NCBI GenBank assembly: GCA_964019695.1
Contig: OZ026516.1
Coordinates: 81,795,018-81,859,017, forward strand
Source: Loripinus fragilis
Lineage: Eukaryota > Mollusca > Bivalvia > Lucinida > Lucinidae
DNA length: 64,000 nt
Direction: 5' to 3'
Part shown: positions 41,719-52,205 of the stretch, one piece after another
Position numbering within the stretch: position 1 is the first letter of the stretch
How the letters are laid out: each line of letters begins with the position of its first letter
Notes under the pieces: generated by a model
What the model was told of the DNA's origin: nothing
What the model saw: the letters and a program-made list of their open reading frames with translations, nothing else
Database searches by the model: none
Position numbers and translations under genes: made by a program

Positions 41719-41965
41719 GTCAATAACAGAACATTCTATAATGCTTATGTGGCATTATCCTCCACAAAGTGTATATGTTTTTAGATGTTTTAATAATGCA
41801 ATAACTGTTTAGAAAGACAAATGAGAAAATAGCAAGTGTTGTATATTTTCTTTCATTGCAGCATTTACAGAAAGCTGAAAGATGGATTTTATTTGATATT
41901 TTATATCCATCGTTAATATAACACAGCGGTTATTTGCAGTTGAAACCAAGAAAAACACATAAAGG

Positions 41966-42220
41966 GGGCCAAATAAAAATATAAGTGTGTTGCGGGTAAC
42001 GGATATGAAAATTTTAGGTAGGGTAGGCACACACACATTTTTTTTAATTATTTCTTTTTGGGGAAAAATAAAAAAGAAATGCATTTTGAAAGGCATTTTT
42101 GCCTTTCAAAATGCATAAAATTGTATATTTTCCAAGAAAACCTGACAAAAACTAGGTTTCACTATTAAATTTAGGTAGGGTTGGGTTATCCTAAACACAG
42201 ATTATTTATTTTATTTGGCC
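41966..42220. mobile_element. Foldback with GGGCCAAATAAAA ends (family 10)
   Basis: GGGGCCAAATAAAAATATAA at the left and TTTATTTTATTTGGCC at the right form the TIR. Subterminal TTTTAGGTAGGGTAGGC and TTTAGGTAGGGTTGGG are direct repeats. The centre ATGCATTTTGAAAGGCA / TGCCTTTCAAAATGCAT is a perfect palindrome. Confidence 0.85.
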
Positions 42221-42295
42221 TAAATAAGTGGCATTCAATTTAATCTGAAAAGCACTTACTTTTGCAGGGGCACACTTGATTATCTACGAATGGAA

Positions 42296-42440
42296 GCTAA
42301 CAAGGAGGGATTGCTTTGCTTTGATTGTCTTCTTGAAGTCTTGTGACTGTTAGTGTTCTGTGACACTTCCTCACGTTGCCGTTGGTTGGTCTGCAGTGTA
42401 CGATTGTGGTATTTCCTGATCATACACACTTAACTTTTTA
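42296..42440 (+). mobile_element. Family-1 3'-end fragment
   Basis: GGGATTGCTTTGCTTTGATT, CTTCCTCACGTTGCCGTTGG and GGTATTTCCTGATCATACAC then CTTAACTTTTT mark the terminal ~145 bp. Confidence 0.8.
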
Positions 42441-44050
42441 TGCAGAACGACACACCTATCAGATATTACCAAGATGCCTCATACTGACTATCAAATTCCA
42501 ATTCTTTCGGACACGAGGCTACAATGCATCCACTAGAGATAGACAACGAAATGGCAGCTGCATATCAATATCAATATTCTCTATCACCCGCCTCTACCAC
42601 ACTAGACTGCAATTTGACGGCAAAGACTGATTCAGGATCCATTTTGCCTATTTTCATTTTTTTTTCTTTGACATACTCAATTTACTTTGATTATTATGTT
42701 CTTAGGTGTATTTGAATATAGTATGTGTGTTCTTGTGTATTTTCCTCTCAGTGTCATGGGTAGACTTAGGTCTGTGATGGTGGCATATCCTGACAATGTC
42801 CACTTGTGTTCTCACGGTGAGTTCTATAGTGTATACTTTACATCTTTTTTAAATGTTGATATAATATACTTGTAAGTAAAGCCACATGCCGTAATATTGT
42901 AATCTAGTGATATTAATTGCAATATAAAGCAAAATCTTACTACATGTTGTTTGATCATTGGTTGTTCTTTTCAGTTTCAATTCAATGTTAGCGTCCCAAA
43001 GGCCCATTATTAACTACTGACCAGTTCACCATCAAAGGTAAAAAAGTCCACTTTAATAAATCAAAGGTTAAACTCGCTCAGTAGGTTACACCATAATGAA
43101 ATGAAATTCCTGTTATTGATAATCTATAATTCTGCCGCGTCGCAACGGTCATATCTTTGGGTCAATTGCGAACTTTGCATGTCCACAAGAGACTGTGCAT
43201 GTGCATTGACTATCTTTATTGGCATCATGTAACTCGTCATACACCAGTTTGTAAAGAATGATGAACATATGCTTTTAAATGGCATATCTAATAGAATTCA
43301 AATCTTACGTTTAAGCAGTTTTGTATGTAATGCTGACCTGTTTCTTGACATGATACAACTGATGCATGGCAATGACTCCCTAGATAGTCTGTATACATCG
43401 ATCGAACCTCATAACAAGTGAAGGATAACTATCAATTAAGGTCATTTCAGGCCACAATAGTTCGATTAAGGCCAAATTAGATCGTTTCAGGACAGATAAA
43501 TGGATATGCAGTCAACAAGCACTTTGTTATTAAGCACTTATATTGTAATAATACCAACACACTGGTCATTCAGGATAAAGGAAATGGTCTTCCTGGAATT
43601 CATTCTGTACGCTGTTGATCTTTAGTATATTATCATGTGCTGTTATTTAGACATTCTGTTAAGTCCTCTGTGTATGCAAACCTATACAATGGTGCATTAT
43701 GTAATAGTTTAAGGGATGAAATTTACCCTTATATGCATACATTTGATTCCTTTTTTCTAATGCATTTTACTGAGTTGTCAAATCATGAGACAGAGAAAGA
43801 AAAGAGAGAAATGACAGTGAAAGCATCCAAACAAAGCGAAGTTTTAACAACCACCAAATGGCCTAGCATCAGAACAAAACATGAGTGATCTCTATTTTTA
43901 CGTAAAGTCATCTTTTGGAGAGTTCAATTTTTGTAGCACCTACTGTTTGGCTTATTATTAAGCCATTACATAACAAAACCAACACAACGACAAGTGCGCA
44001 CATGATCAGTCTTCATCGTGTGATCCAGCGGTAGTAAGGATTCCTAATTT
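42441..44050. other. Spacer with weak family-1 scraps
   Basis: TCAGTGTCATGGGTAGACTT, GGTGGCATATCCTGAC (42750-42800) looks like a badly decayed family-1 end. ORFs at 42376-42630 and 43637-43888 show no domain. Near 42970-43025 TCAATGTTAGCGTCCC and ACCAGTTCACC may be a degenerate SINE body. Confidence 0.35.
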
Positions 44051-44054
44051 ATTC

Positions 44055-44115
44055 ATGCGGACAGCGAAGTTTCTAATCAGACTGGGTAGATACTCAGGCT
44101 GATTTGGATCTTCGT
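44055..44115. repeat. Clam-type GATCAG palindrome remnant
   Basis: GCGGACAGCGAAGTTTCTAA, TCAGACTGGG and CTCAGGCTGATTTGGATCTT are the degenerate core of the same general palindrome class as family 2. Confidence 0.6.
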
Positions 44116-44293
44116 AGGACACACAGGTGGTTTTGTTGGTTTGCCATGCACGTTTTCAAAGATTTAATCCGCTAATATTTACTTGTCTTGCTATATGGAT
44201 TTAACTCTTTGCCTACATGCTTTGTTGTCGTCAGCTATTTTTTTTTCAAAATCAATATCATCAAAAAGGTCTTTCAGGTATACCATCAGAGTT

Positions 44294-44360
44294 TCAAACG
44301 GTTTGGATCCAGATCAGGCCTGACGTTTCGTCGGGCCTGATCTGAGTCCAAACTGTTTGC
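44294..44360. repeat. Hairpin with CAAACNGT ends (core B)
   Basis: TCAAACGGTTTGGATCCAGA at the left and TGAGTCCAAACTGTTTGC at the right enclose GATCAGGCCTGACG / CGTCGGGCCTGATC. Ends are those of 37281 and 62200; the core is different. Confidence 0.85.
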
Positions 44361-44642
44361 AAAGGTTGTCAGCAGACGACACTGGTAGGTTAAGAGCTAG
44401 CCCCCTTTATTCGCAATGAGACGATGATTCCATGTGTCTAGTTTCAGATCCCTAACGTCCTTTGGAGTGTCAAAAGATACATCAAACAAATTATCTGTAA
44501 ATTACAACCTATTAAAAGATATAATGTCTTTCATCAAAGCATATCTTATATCATGGATTGAAGGCATTGCGCATTTGCTGAATATTTCGCTTAATTCATA
44601 TATATGTTGTCCCATTGGAAAACAAAAATGTACGTATATATG

Positions 44643-45356
44643 CACAGCGTCAAAAAGTTAAGCACCACCCAAACATTTTTTTTTCAGTGACGGTTTTTCA
44701 TGTATGATTTTCTTTAAAAGAAAATTAAATTTGTAAAATATTGTTACCCAAGTATTTCCTTGGCCTGTCAAACCTGTCAGCCATTTGATACTTTTGATAA
44801 GATTCTATTATGTCCTCTACGCACCAACCCCCATTTTGGGGGTATACCCTTAAAAGCGTCATAGGGGACCCCAAAGTGCTTCCTTTGAATTCGTCTTAAC
44901 GCCAAAATAAACTTGGCCTTTTTTCAGACTATTACCAAAGGGGTTCTAGCAAACTCCAGGTATCTTGCCAGTGTATCACAAGTTTATAACTTTTGCGTGT
45001 TCACTATATAACATGCCATTCTTTACACCTCCATATATTTTGTTCTATCAAAGATATTCATCTAAAATTTACAGACAGATCATGTTTTTGCTTTTGTAAC
45101 AATATCACACTAATAAATTTCAACGCGTAGCGCTATGAAAATGCCACAATAGGACAGCGAAAAGGGACATTTTAGGGATAAGTGTGCATTTACCATGCCT
45201 TGTCGTTAACATTAATGCTTATAAAATCAAAATTTGCTGTAAATTGTCACCCCTTTATCTTCTTTTATAAATATAACAAGTATAAATTCATATTTAGAAA
45301 GCGTCACTGTTTTTCTTAGGAAATGCTAAAGGCGGTGCTTAACTTTTGACTCCGTG
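44643..45356. mobile_element. Mariner-type MITE (714 bp)
   Basis: CACAGCGTCAAAAAGTTAAG then CACC at the left mirrors GGTGCTTAACTTTTGACTCC then GTG at the right. TATA-rich flanks (GTATATATG and GTGTATAAT) fit a TA target. The interior has no ORF over 70 codons, so it is non-autonomous. The CAAAAAGTTAAGCACC style of TIR is seen in Tc1/mariner elements (from memory). Confidence 0.82.
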
Positions 45357-45530
45357 TATAATATATTAGACAGCCTCTCTACTGGAGAGGAAATAAGCAG
45401 CGAGCACGAGCAGGAAGTGTCACGACGAGGGATCACTGAGCAAGTAATGTGACCGTGAGGAAGAGACACATAGAAGCTCAAACCAGCAAAGACAAACACA
45501 TAAAGGCAAGAATACAATTAAGGAAAGCAA

Positions 45531-45776
45531 CCAGGACCCGAGGTTATAAAACTTTTTTGATTCTCAACTCAACTGAGCATCAAATTTATCATGCTCATAA
45601 TTGTTAAAATGCCAACAATTGTTGGCATTTTAACATTTATTAGCATGGTAAATACAACATGTGAGAGCTTGAAAGCAAGAAAAATCTTTATTTTTCAGCA
45701 TTTAGATTGTTTGAGCAGTTGAAATTTCATGCTCAGTTGAGATGATCATGAAAAAAGTTTTATAACCTCGGAGCCT

Positions 45777-45777
<1 letters not shown>
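45531..45777. mobile_element. Family-4 foldback, long-core version (247 bp)
   Basis: CCAGGACCCGAGGTTATAAA and TTTATAACCTCGGAGCCTG form the ends. The core AATGCCAACAATTGTTGGCA with AACATTTAT differs from the 32424 and 38950 copies but matches 53684-53927. The left junction interrupts family-1 at GCAACCAG. Confidence 0.88.

Positions 45778-45778
<1 letters not shown>

Positions 45779-45816
<38 letters not shown>
45779..45816 (+). repeat. (CT)n microsatellite within family-1
   Basis: About 19 CT units, next to TTGCAAAACTCGAAAGG. This is where reversed family-1 copies carry CAGCTCTCTCTTCC. Confidence 0.9.
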
Positions 45817-45821
<5 letters not shown>

Positions 45822-45888
45822 AATCGAGATAATTGCAAAACTCGAAAGGATACAAAGAACTATATCATAAAACCAGGATCAAACACAA

Positions 45889-45906
45889 CCCCCCCCCCCC
45901 CCCCCA
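45889..45906 (+). repeat. Poly-C tract
   Basis: Seventeen or so consecutive C residues, in place of the CTCCCA block of family-1. Confidence 0.9.
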
Positions 45907-46316
45907 CATCCAGTGAAGGAAACAACAAACAATGAACAATAGAATATGACAAACAGTAGTAGCAGCAGCCACCGTGTGTGTGGGTGGGGATGGGGGGAGG
46001 GGCTTAGATAATCGAAAAAAATCTAGCCAACTCTTCGTGCTAGATTCCGTTGTTGTCCAAACAGACACATATACAAATACAGTCAAAAGCATTTAACCCA
46101 GAACACAATATGCAAAGCAACCAGCCACCCCCCTCCTCTTCTTCTCAGCGAGGTGATCGCCAAACCAGAAAGAAACAAAGAACGACATCAAAGACAGAAA
46201 ACCAGACACAAAACTCCACACATAAGTGGAGCGACAACGAGCAAAAACCAACAATAAAAGAACCACCGTCGTAAAATGGACAACCGCAGCCAGCGGGGCT
46301 TGAATATATATACTTT

Positions 46317-46755
46317 AGGGACTTTGAAAACGCATCACCATAATTATGCACTTTTCTTGCAAATCGTATATGCGATTGAAAAGTTACTCGCAGGTTTTAA
46401 TGTGCAACCCATAATTGGTATGAATCTGTCGTTAAAATGACTGCACTATCACGCGACGCTGCTGATGGCGGCAAATGGGGACATACAGCATCCAGCATCT
46501 TTCTGCATCTGTTGAGTCAGGAATCAAAACTAACGCGTGTTAACTTGCAGCTGAATTTGTGTCCTTCAAAATCGACCACCCTTGTCTTAAAACGGATACT
46601 TTTCAATACCTTAAAGTAAATTTAAAACCATGAATTTTATAGGACACACTGCAAGCTGGTCGGACTATGATATGCAATATAATAATTATCTCGCTGACAT
46701 TCTCGGGGTTTGTGAAATAAAGGATTAAATCTGGGTGATGCGTTTTCAAAGTCCT
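46317..46755. mobile_element. TIR element (~440 bp) nested in family-1
   Basis: GGGACTTTGAAAACGCATCA then CC at the left mirrors GGGTGATGCGTTTTCAAAGT then CC at the right. Both flanks are family-1 sequence (AGCGGGGCTTGAATATATAT before, TCTTCGCCCTGGATTCTG after), so it inserted into a family-1 copy. No coding capacity seen. Confidence 0.85.
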
Positions 46756-46804
46756 TACGTATATCTACCAGCAGAATCTTCGCCCTGGATTCTGTTATTG
46801 TTAA

Positions 46805-47160
46805 AGTAAGAAAGGTGGCAAAGATTAGGAATCGATCCAATTAAGTACCACACCTGACCCATGATACCACATGGGAAAGTGACATGAACACAACTAAACA
46901 TCACAGTCGAGAGCCAATGGTCAGCCCTTTCCCAGCAGGTGACCACAAGACAGCAATGAACAGACGCGACAGCATTACAAACATAAGACATAAATAACAC
47001 ATATGGTCCTTGGAACGGTCAGTAAAAAATATTTTACTTGAGGGCTGGTGCCAACCTCACCAGATCAAGACACATAGATGTTTGGTTTGCATGAAAGACA
47101 CCTAACTTATCCATGCATCATCTCCTATAACATATAAATCAAGATACACAAAGGAGTGAA
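46805..47160 (-). mobile_element. Family-1B repeat, truncated copy
   Basis: GTAAGAAAGGTGGCAAAGAT, CCATGATACCACATGGG, CAGCCCTTTCCCAGCAGGTG, GTCCTTGGAACGGTCAGTAA and GATGTTTGGTTTGCATGAAA are the reverse of 6950-7313. Confidence 0.82.
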
Positions 47161-48840
47161 GTGTGTTGGCCCAATGATGGCGCATACGAAAATCATTTAA
47201 ATTTGAACTGTTCATTTGCTATGAATAGAATTTAAAATTGAAAATGATGAACATAAACACATAAGCACTCATGTAGGATCCTCTATATAATAATATAAAA
47301 ATACATGCAAAGTAAACTATTATGCTAAAATGACTTAATCACCAACTTGTGAAAAAGATACCTACATTCTCAGTTGTTCACAAATATAATTTATTTTGTG
47401 GGTAGTTGAGCATTCCATGTACCCGAAACATACGTTTACTAAACAGAGAAATTAAAAAAAAAATTCGAAATGACCCTATCTTCAAATTCATTACTCAAGT
47501 CTCTTTACAGTGCATGTCACCAATATGCTAACTAGATCAAGTACTTGTCAAGATATATCTGAATGCCAAAATGTGTCAGACAATCATATCGTTACATTTA
47601 AAAAATAAAAACTTCGACTATCGTAGTTACATCTTGAAACGACTACGAGATGTTTACAGTAAAGTTATTAAAATCTTAAACTGCACGGCATCTAATTATG
47701 TAGCAATTTTCTGGCTCGTAGCACAACTGTTACTCAATCGGGAAAGTCCGAGGCAGTTCCGATTGAACCGTTACTGTAAAATTGTTAAAGCTAATCAATT
47801 ATTTTTATGGTGTTTACTATTTCTCCAGTAGTAAAACCAAAGGCCATGGTTTTCTGTTTTCTGAGGTTCGGTTTTTTTCCAAACACTTTTATACATATCT
47901 TTTCGCTAGACTCTGCTCAATTTCGTCTGCAGATTCCCGAGACTGATTACTGTAACTCCCCCGAGGACAGAAACGGTAGATAAAATATATAAATATGTAA
48001 AACATACTGACATACATCACACTTCTGATCAAATTGTGTGATTTTCGCATTTATAGATGCCTGTTCATTTTTTGTTATTTTACTTACAAAATACGAATCT
48101 TTGGATAAAACTGTGTGATAGTGTCAAAAACATATTGAGTGCGTACACTACATGTTTTGGCTGTATTGCTTGGAGGGTGTTTCGCAAGGAAAAACGATTG
48201 CTATATAGAGAGAACTAAAGCATAGCACGACATGGGGCACCATATTGCGACCGTCCATTGTCACAAACAGGAAGCGCTCTAGCATGTACTAACCTGTCGC
48301 CTTTCGCTCGGTGCACACTGGGATTGAACCGCCATTTACCCGCCATCTGCTTGCATGACTCAAAGCTTTACATCCAGAAAATATTGACTTATTGATAAAT
48401 GGTAAACTTTCAAAAATTGGACTTTTGGGGATTTGATAACTATAAATTATGTGACTACTGAACGGGACTAACCAGATATCGCTACCTACTCATTAAACTG
48501 ACGAAACGCCATTCTCGCGAGACCTGACGATACCTCATCTAGATATCTCGCATTTCGCGCTTTGAATTATGGGTAGCGTTATCATGTAACGGGAAAATAA
48601 AACAATGATACACAGATGACGGTTCTGGCGATGCAATCACTAAATATCTGTGGCTTTGCGAAACAGTATCCCACCGTAGACTGATCTGTACTGTACCTGA
48701 CTCTTTCTTATGGAATCTTTCGCGTTTGCTTCTAGTTTTGTGGTGTAGATCTTTGCGACTTTTCTAGCTCGCTATCATCTGTATATGTGAGGGATGATCG
48801 CTGTTTGGCACAAAACTACCTTCTGTAAAGTATGAAATGT
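47161..48840. other. Longest repeat-poor stretch of the window
   Basis: No family used elsewhere recurs here. ORF 47571-47831 (86 codons) begins ATGTGTCAGACAATC and has no recognised domain. GGCGGGTAAATGGCGGTTCA and its B-box-like GGTTCAATCCC (minus strand, near 48330) lack an A box at the right distance. If the window holds any host sequence under constraint, this is a good place for it, but nothing shows a gene directly. Confidence 0.4.
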
Positions 48841-48847
48841 GTCTTCT

Positions 48848-49407
48848 CACAGTATGTAAACTGAATAAACATCCTGTACCCATTCCTCCTAGCTCACGCC
48901 TTATACATTATGAATTACAGCACTCGTGCGTAACCAGTTGTCGGAAATCGTGATGTGAGAGTTGTTGGTACAGCTGTAATTGCGAGGGCCAACCTATTAA
49001 AATTCATTTTTCCATAGATCTAAGTAACTGTTACAGTTACAACCATGTAATCATGTATACATGTGATTGCCAATTCCACTAAAACCGTGCAATCTGGCAT
49101 TTAAGCCCGTTTTCGACACAGAACGGCTCTGATTGTGAGCAAGTCGTTTTTTAACAAAGCAAAATGCAAAGGAGGAAACCGTTAAAATCATGGAATAAAA
49201 CGGAATAAAATAGATAAAATGGCTTTTCTTACCTTGTTCGAATGTGTATTGTCTGTATCGCTAACAATATAAATCGAAACGTGTACATGTACCTAAATAC
49301 ATGCATTTTCCGACTACTGGTTACGCACGAGTGCTGTTATTCGTGTTTATAAGGCGTGAGCTAGCGGAGGAACGGTACAGGATGTTTATTTCAGTTTACA
49401 TACTGTG
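48848..49407. mobile_element. TIR element (560 bp) with 5-bp TSD (family 8)
   Basis: CACAGTATGTAAACTGAATA at the left and TTCAGTTTACATACTGTG at the right begin TIRs of about 100 bp. These continue through CATCCTGTACC, AGCTCACGCCTTATA and GCACTCGTGCGTAACCAGT. CTTCT flanks both ends (48843-48847 and 49408-49412). The ~350-bp interior has no ORF of note. It is a non-autonomous DNA element; the superfamily is not assigned. Confidence 0.92.
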
Positions 49408-49468
49408 CTTCTTGTCATAACTGGGCTATCATTTAGTCTAAATCACGAGCAATTCTGTATACGCAAGT

Positions 49469-49672
49469 TCATGCACGGATCCAGAAAATGTCGTCTGTGG
49501 TGTCCTGAAAACCTTTTTAGTCATCATCGTATTTCACAGAGAGCCGCGCGGACCTCCCTTCTCAAGGGCGGTCAGTACCGTAATTTCTAAGGGAACATAT
49601 AACAACTTGTTTTTCGGTAGGGGGTCCGGACCCCCTTCCCCCTCCCCCAACTACCCTCTGGATCCACCCATG
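49469..49672. mobile_element. Family-7 foldback, diverged
   Basis: CATGCACGGATCCAGAAAAT at the left and CCTCTGGATCCACCCATG at the right form the ends, with GGGGGTCCGGACCCCC inside. Compare 51766-52028. Confidence 0.75.
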
Positions 49673-49689
49673 AAGTTTGTATCAAGGCA

Positions 49690-50075
49690 GCAACAGGAGC
49701 TACCATAGCTCTGACAAGAAATATTGCTATCATACTATATACCTAGATGCACCATTGTTCCTCCTAAACAGCATTGGCATAATTATCCTACCATGAGGCA
49801 AGAACTCATGGCGTCCCTTATGAGCTACTTGCATGAAGTTATCAGTTATCAGTTAGTCGGTTATCAGCAGAGGGGAGCGTTCAAAAGTTTAAGTTTACCT
49901 GCTAGCATGTTTAATAAATTGTATCGCTCTAATGTCATTTGTGTGAAAATAGACGCTTGACATTTTGAAAGCATCATCGGATATATTCTCAGGGAATTCA
50001 TTTCAATTAACCACGTGACTTGATACTCATTCCAATCATACAATTATAAATTTCATCTTTGAGCTTCATTCCACA
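49690..50075. other. Spacer, nothing recognised
   Basis: A 78-codon ORF at 49724-49960 with no domain. Confidence 0.35.
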
Positions 50076-50079
50076 GTTC

Positions 50080-50296
50080 CAGACTATTGTGAAAAGATGA
50101 ATGCGGTGTTAACTCATCCCGAAAATGCGATACCAAACTGAAAATGTCCATGAACGCTTTGAGCATATAACAGACACTACTTTAAATAATTCTATGCTTG
50201 CTGGTGACGTCTTCTGTCTGCTGATGAAATTTGCAAATAGTTTGGAATCATATCAGGCCGAACAAAACGGATCTGCACTGCTTGACACTCTGTTGG
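50080..50296 (+). pseudogene. Possible degenerate host exon
   Basis: TTGAGCTTCATTCCACAG just before 50080 resembles a splice acceptor and TGTTGGTAAGCC at 50292 a donor. In between, two overlapping frames read DYCEKMNAVLTHPENAIPN and then TENVHERFEHITDTTLNNSM, AGDVFCLLMKFANSLESYQA and EQNGSALLDTLL. The composition (LESYQ, NT..V, C..M) is protein-like. A single frame change near 50130 separates the two parts, so this is a pseudo-exon or an exon with a misjudged boundary. The protein family is not identified. Confidence 0.35.
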
Positions 50297-50339
50297 TAAG
50301 CCTAAATGAATGTTTTGAAAAAATAAGTCAATTTTGAAA

Positions 50340-50700
50340 ACGAATCAGCAGCCGACAAAACTTCATGAAAATTTAAACAGTGTGCAAGGTGACAATGTCA
50401 AATCAAGGGGAAATGCATATAATGCAAAACCAAGGCAGCTTGATACCACTTAAATCTCAGACAGCAATCCTGCTAATGAAACGCATAAAGAGGTATATGA
50501 CAATGTGATACTTATCTCCGATGGCTCTAACGAGGGTAGCAGAGTCAGCAAATATCTTCACTACTAACATATACAATAAATGTATGTAGATTAGATTGCA
50601 CTGGTAGGTGTGCAATTCTATATAACCATTTTAGTGTCCGAACAAAATTACTCATAAAATACCCAGTGTCTCTTCTTGGCGTTGCCGTGCTTTGTTCTGT
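50340..50700. other. Spacer, nothing recognised
   Basis: No repeats or ORFs recognised. Confidence 0.35.
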
Positions 50701-50955
50701 GGTCTGTGAGTGTGTACTAAATATAATGCGACTGTATGCGTGTCTGTTTTAAAACCCAATCACAGTTTAAAGCTATGGTTCCCTCGGTGGATCAGGCCTC
50801 AGACTTAACGACGACCCTCACCTAAACAATTTATGTTGTCTCAACTAACTCTGTCTATCTATGGGTTATGAGCCATTGCTTTATTCCACCAATTTTGGTT
50901 AATTTGATTTGCTCTTAGTGATGATACATTGACTATATACATGGAAGCTGCTATG
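50660..50955 (+). mobile_element. Family-1 pieces (3' end then 5' end)
   Basis: TGTCTCTTCTTGGCGTTGCC with TCTGTGGTCTGTGAGTGTG (50665-50715) is a decayed 3' end. GCGACTGTATGCGTGTCTGT, CCCAATCACAGTTTAAAGCT and GGATCAGGCCTCAGACTTAA (50728-50820) are a 5' end. Confidence 0.7.
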
Positions 50956-50972
50956 CGAGCTAGCTAAACATC

Positions 50973-51182
50973 TACAGTAAAACTTGTGTAAAACGGCTTC
51001 TCAAAAATAGACAAAACAGAGATCTTAATGACAAATGGTGGCTTAATGAAGGTCGAACGTATTGCATAATATTCCCCCTTGGGGCATCCTGCAATACTTT
51101 TGGCCTGCATTAATCGATTATTGTCTTACAAACCAATTTTTGGTCTTTTTGAGAGTGACCGTTTTACACAAGTTTTACTGTA
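50973..51182 (+). mobile_element. Family-5 foldback MITE
   Basis: TACAGTAAAACTTGTGTAAA and TTTTACACAAGTTTTACTGT form the TIR. The interior GGTGGCTTAATGAAGGTCGA is shared with 11353 and 51321. The terminal sequence matches the GTGTAAAAC type of 6489, not the GTCTTAAGC type. Confidence 0.9.
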
Positions 51183-51320
51183 CAACAAAATGGCGAAGAA
51201 TAGGCCAGTAAATATATATTTAGGCCGCTTCCGGTGGCTACAGATGTTGTCCGAGCTTCTCTTGTTGATCGTTCATGTTCGTTGTTTCTCTCAGAGATAG
51301 TGGGGGTTGTGTGTTAAGAC

Positions 51321-51518
51321 TACAGTAAAACCTGTCTTAAGCGACCACTTAAAATAGACAAAACAAAGGTCCAAATGAAAATGGTAGCTTAATGAAGGTC
51401 GAAAGTGTTGCAGAGCTAGCATTCTGCAATACTTTTGACCTGCATAAAGCGATAATCGGTATTGAAAACGAATTTTCGGTGTTCTTTTTGAGTGGCCGCT
51501 TAAGACAGGTTTTACTTT
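51321..51518 (+). mobile_element. Family-5 foldback MITE
   Basis: TACAGTAAAACCTGTCTTAA and TTAAGACAGGTTTTACT form the TIR; interior GGTAGCTTAATGAAGGTCGA. It lies 138 bp after another family-5 copy, with a different terminal subtype. Confidence 0.9.
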
Positions 51519-51661
51519 AGTTATTTGTTTCTTTTCTAGTTTGGCGGTAGTCTCGCTTAGGCAGGGGGGACTGGTTGATTTTCTTTTATTGTATTCTTAA
51601 TTTACTGCGTTTGTTGTTTGTTGTTTGTCTGTCTACTATAATGTCCCATATTTTCTTTTCA

Positions 51662-51690
51662 GAACAGGACAGAACTTTATTGAAAACTAT
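51662..51690 (-). mobile_element. LINE tail fragment
   Basis: GAACAGGACAGAACTTTATT then GAAAACTAT is the reverse complement of the 3' end of the LINE at 9258-11025. Confidence 0.75.
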
Positions 51691-51765
51691 GCATTCTTGG
51701 CGTCATGAGTTAGTCTGTGATATGTGAGTGTGGTACATTTGTATACGAGTATCCTTGTCATACGC

Positions 51766-52028
51766 CATGCGCGGATCCAGAGGAGGGTTGGCAGGGGGTC
51801 AAGAACCCCCCCCCCCTGGAAAATCACTTAGCTATATGGTTCCTTAGCAATACTGGTCCGGATCCCCAGGAAAGCCACAAAGCTAAAAAGCCAGCATTCA
51901 ATATTAGGCCATCATCGGGCCGCCAGTGAAACGCCATTTTAGTGGATCCTCTCTCCCCTCATCAATTGAAATAAATGTAAAAAATGATTTGGAACCCATC
52001 TGACAAAGCCTTTCTGGATCGGCGCATG
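51766..52028. mobile_element. Family-7 foldback (263 bp), best complete copy
   Basis: CATGCGCGGATCCAGA at the left and TCTGGATCGGCGCATG at the right form a 16-bp TIR with one mismatch pair. CAATACTGGTCCGGATCCCC and a run of C residues (51806-51818) lie inside. A half of the family-6 palindrome (GCCAGTGAAACGCCATTT) sits within it at about 51920-51940. Confidence 0.85.
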
Positions 52029-52205
52029 TACTCACATGTTTGTTGTGGATTTTGTGATTTTATGTTCATAGCAGTTTGAATAAACCAACTACAGCTAAAG
52101 TATAGTGCAATAAGAGTCAAATAAAACATAAATGCTTTGCTGCTTTTTGTGGTTTTGTTCTTGTTTATTCTTTTTCTTCAAAATTGGCAAAATATAGTGC
52201 GAATC

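Larger units (their letters stand above)
45420..46312 (-). mobile_element. Family-1 copies, fragmented by later events
   Basis: GACCGTGAGGAAGAGACACA (45450), GCAAGAATACAATTAAGG (45507), then after a foldback and a (CT)n tract GAGATAATTGCAAAACTCGA (45825) and CACATCCAGTGAAGG (45905) follow reversed family-1 order. A second, overlapping copy reads AAGCAACCAGCCACCCC, GCGAGGTGATCGCCAAACCA and AAAGAACCACCGTCG (46110-46270). Confidence 0.72.

Noticed and set aside
47571..47831. 86-codon ORF in the repeat-poor stretch
   Set aside because: No motif, no splice context, composition ordinary for AT-rich DNA.
48285..48370. Possible tRNA on the minus strand with GGTTCAATCCC
   Set aside because: B-box-like sequence only; no A box at the right distance and no cloverleaf.
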